From Acidimicrobiales bacterium (GTDB lineage Bacteria > Actinomycetota > Acidimicrobiia > Acidimicrobiales > Ilumatobacteraceae), in the NCBI GenBank assembly GCA_030828465.1, contig JAURCL010000007.1, positions 1-61,794 of the forward strand: a DNA stretch of 61,794 bases. The letters are read 5' to 3'. Positions 60,724-61,794 of this stretch are shown piece after piece (positions within the stretch are counted from its first letter, which is position 1; each line of letters opens with the position of its first letter). A program made the position numbers and the translations under genes. Below the pieces are notes generated by a model. The model had not been told where the DNA came from. It was given only the letters and a program-made list of their open reading frames with translations, and searched no databases.

Positions 60724-61794
60724 TCACGGTTCGACGATCGGGAACATCGACTCGAACACATCGAGGTGTCCGAACACGAGACCAAAAGCGTCGGCATCGC
60801 CGACCACTGTGGCCCGGCCCTCGGTGATCAACTCGGCCGGGGTGCTCTCGCCCGATGCGATCGCGACGAGATCGGCGTGGGCCAGGGTCACCGTCGCGTC
60901 GGGTGACGTCGACGGTGACGTCGACGACGACAGCGTCCGGTTCGACAGGTCGATGCGCCACGCGCCGTCGCGATCCGACAGCTCAAGGTTCACCGTGGCC
61001 GATCGGTCGGCGACCTCCTCGGCGCGGAGCCGAACCGCGATCGAATCGATGAGCTGATCGACGGTCATGGCGTCGAGATAGCCACGACGCACCGCGGCGC
61101 GGCGCGGAGGGTGCCCGAAACGCAACTCCTGAGCCCCTGACAAATACGCGTTGCGGAACGTCGCCGACTCGCTCTGGTAGCCGAGTTGCTCGAAGGCATC
61201 AGCCTGCAACTCGCGGGCCTCACGATGACTCGGATCGTTGAAGACCAGGTGCCCAGCTAGTTCAGCGACCCACCGGTAGTCACCGTTTTTGTAGGCGTCC
61301 CGGGCCGCGGCGAGCGCCGGTCCGGCACCACCGGCGAGGGCGACGTAGCGCGCGGCGAGCTCCGTCGGTGGAAGGCGCCACAGATTCGCCGGATTCCCGT
61401 CGTACCAGGACAGGTAGCGCTGGTAGACGGCCTTCACATTGTGAGCGAGATGGCCGTAGTAGCCGGTGGTGTGGGCCTCTCCGGAGAACTCGCTCGGCAG
61501 TGAGACACGCTCGGCGATCTCGGTCGGCGTCTCCCCGTGATTCGCCCATCGCATGGTCTGATCGTGGATGTAGCGGTACATGTCGCGCTGTTTGCGCAAG
61601 AAACCCGCCACATCATCGGCACCCCATCGGGGCCAGTGGTGCGACGCAAACATCACCTCGGTGTGCGCGGCGAACAGATCGGCGGCCTCGTCGATGTACT
61701 TCGACCAGGCCAGTGCGTTCCGTGCCAGCGCCCCGCGGATGGGAATGAGGTTGTGCATGTTGTGCGAGCAGTTCTCGGCCATGCATAACCACCC
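60724..61794 (-). CDS. Alkyl sulfatase, C-terminal part (cut by window edge)
   Basis: At least 356 aa; the coding frame continues beyond the right edge (codons upstream of the internal ATG at 61782 read GWLC), so the N-terminal metallo-beta-lactamase domain is mostly outside. What remains: ENCSHNMHNL, HHWPRWGADD and the dimerisation domain (TTGYYGHLAHNVKAVYQRYL; YRWVAELAGHLVFNDP; ELQADAFEQLGY), then a C-terminal SCP2-like sterol-carrier domain (about residues 225-352 of the part seen). This is the SdsA1/alkylsulfatase layout. It hydrolyses long-chain sulfate esters, probably outside the cytosol in relatives; no signal can be checked here. Confidence 0.9.
   Translation of the reverse strand, partial: GWLCMAENCSHNMHNLIPIRGALARNALAWSKYIDEAADLFAAHTEVMFASHHWPRWGADDVAGFLRKQRDMYRYIHDQTMRWANHGETPTEIAERVSLPSEFSGEAHTTGYYGHLAHNVKAVYQRYLSWYDGNPANLWRLPPTELAARYVALAGGAGPALAAARDAYKNGDYRWVAELAGHLVFNDPSHREARELQADAFEQLGYQSESATFRNAYLSGAQELRFGHPPRRAAVRRGYLDAMTVDQLIDSIAVRLRAEEVADRSATVNLELSDRDGAWRIDLSNRTLSSSTSPSTSPDATVTLAHADLVAIASGESTPAELITEGRATVVGDADAFGLVFGHLDVFESMFPIVEP

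Overview
This is a high-GC (roughly two-thirds G+C) actinobacterial chromosome segment. The gene complement and order point to class Acidimicrobiia (an Ilumatobacter-like lineage), which is an inference. Supporting signs are an ANTAR response regulator next to polA, an MtrA/MtrB/LpqB-like trio, an LLM-type (probably F420) oxidoreductase, menaquinone genes, heavy use of GTG starts, and start codons placed 6-8 nt behind a -10 hexamer (leaderless mRNAs).

Layout. 0-5.3 kb: menF and menG, then an acyl-CoA dehydrogenase, acyl-CoA ligase and MaoC hydratase. 5.4-10.2 kb: era, a GerMN lipoprotein and sensor kinase diverging from an MtrA-like regulator, and an enoyl-CoA hydratase. 10.2-15.5 kb: dinG and uppS, diverging from a uppS-like gene without the catalytic motif, recO and glyS. 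15.5-19.4 kb: trpC-F-B-A and a FabZ-like dehydratase. 19.4-23.9 kb: a type II fatty-acid synthesis cluster on the minus strand (fabD-fabH-fabG-acpP-fabF), with FabD carrying an extra C-terminal domain. 23.9-40.3 kb: a tRNA with anticodon CAA, pdtaR-like regulator, polA, methyltransferase, rpsA, coaE, uvrB, uvrA, MFS transporter, rhomboid-like protein and uvrC. 40.3-48.1 kb: LLM oxidoreductase, methyltransferase, rapZ, gap-pgk-tpiA, an apparently permuted solute-binding lipoprotein, secG and tRNA-Leu(GAG).

48.1-58.7 kb is accessory in character. It holds a VapBC pair with a perfect inverted-repeat operator, a second two-component system, a DUF2306-like membrane protein running antisense into a truncated acyltransferase, a hotdog thioesterase, several small membrane or secreted proteins, a LytM-like lipoprotein, a small zinc-ribbon protein, and a lipoprotein fusing a CIA30-like domain to a CapA-like metallophosphatase. 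58.7-61.8 kb returns to metabolic genes: glutathione peroxidase, MOSC protein, enoyl-CoA hydratase, and the C-terminal part of an alkylsulfatase cut by the window edge.

Much of the window is core physiology: quinone, tryptophan, fatty-acid and cell-wall lipid carrier synthesis, nucleotide excision repair, lower glycolysis and protein export. The most unusual items are the degenerate cis-prenyltransferase paralogue beside uppS, the apparent circular permutation of the solute-binding protein, the CIA30-CapA fusion, the FabD C-terminal domain, the short-variable-arm tRNA with a leucine anticodon, and the uniform leaderless start signature. No stretch longer than about 300 bases lacks a gene.
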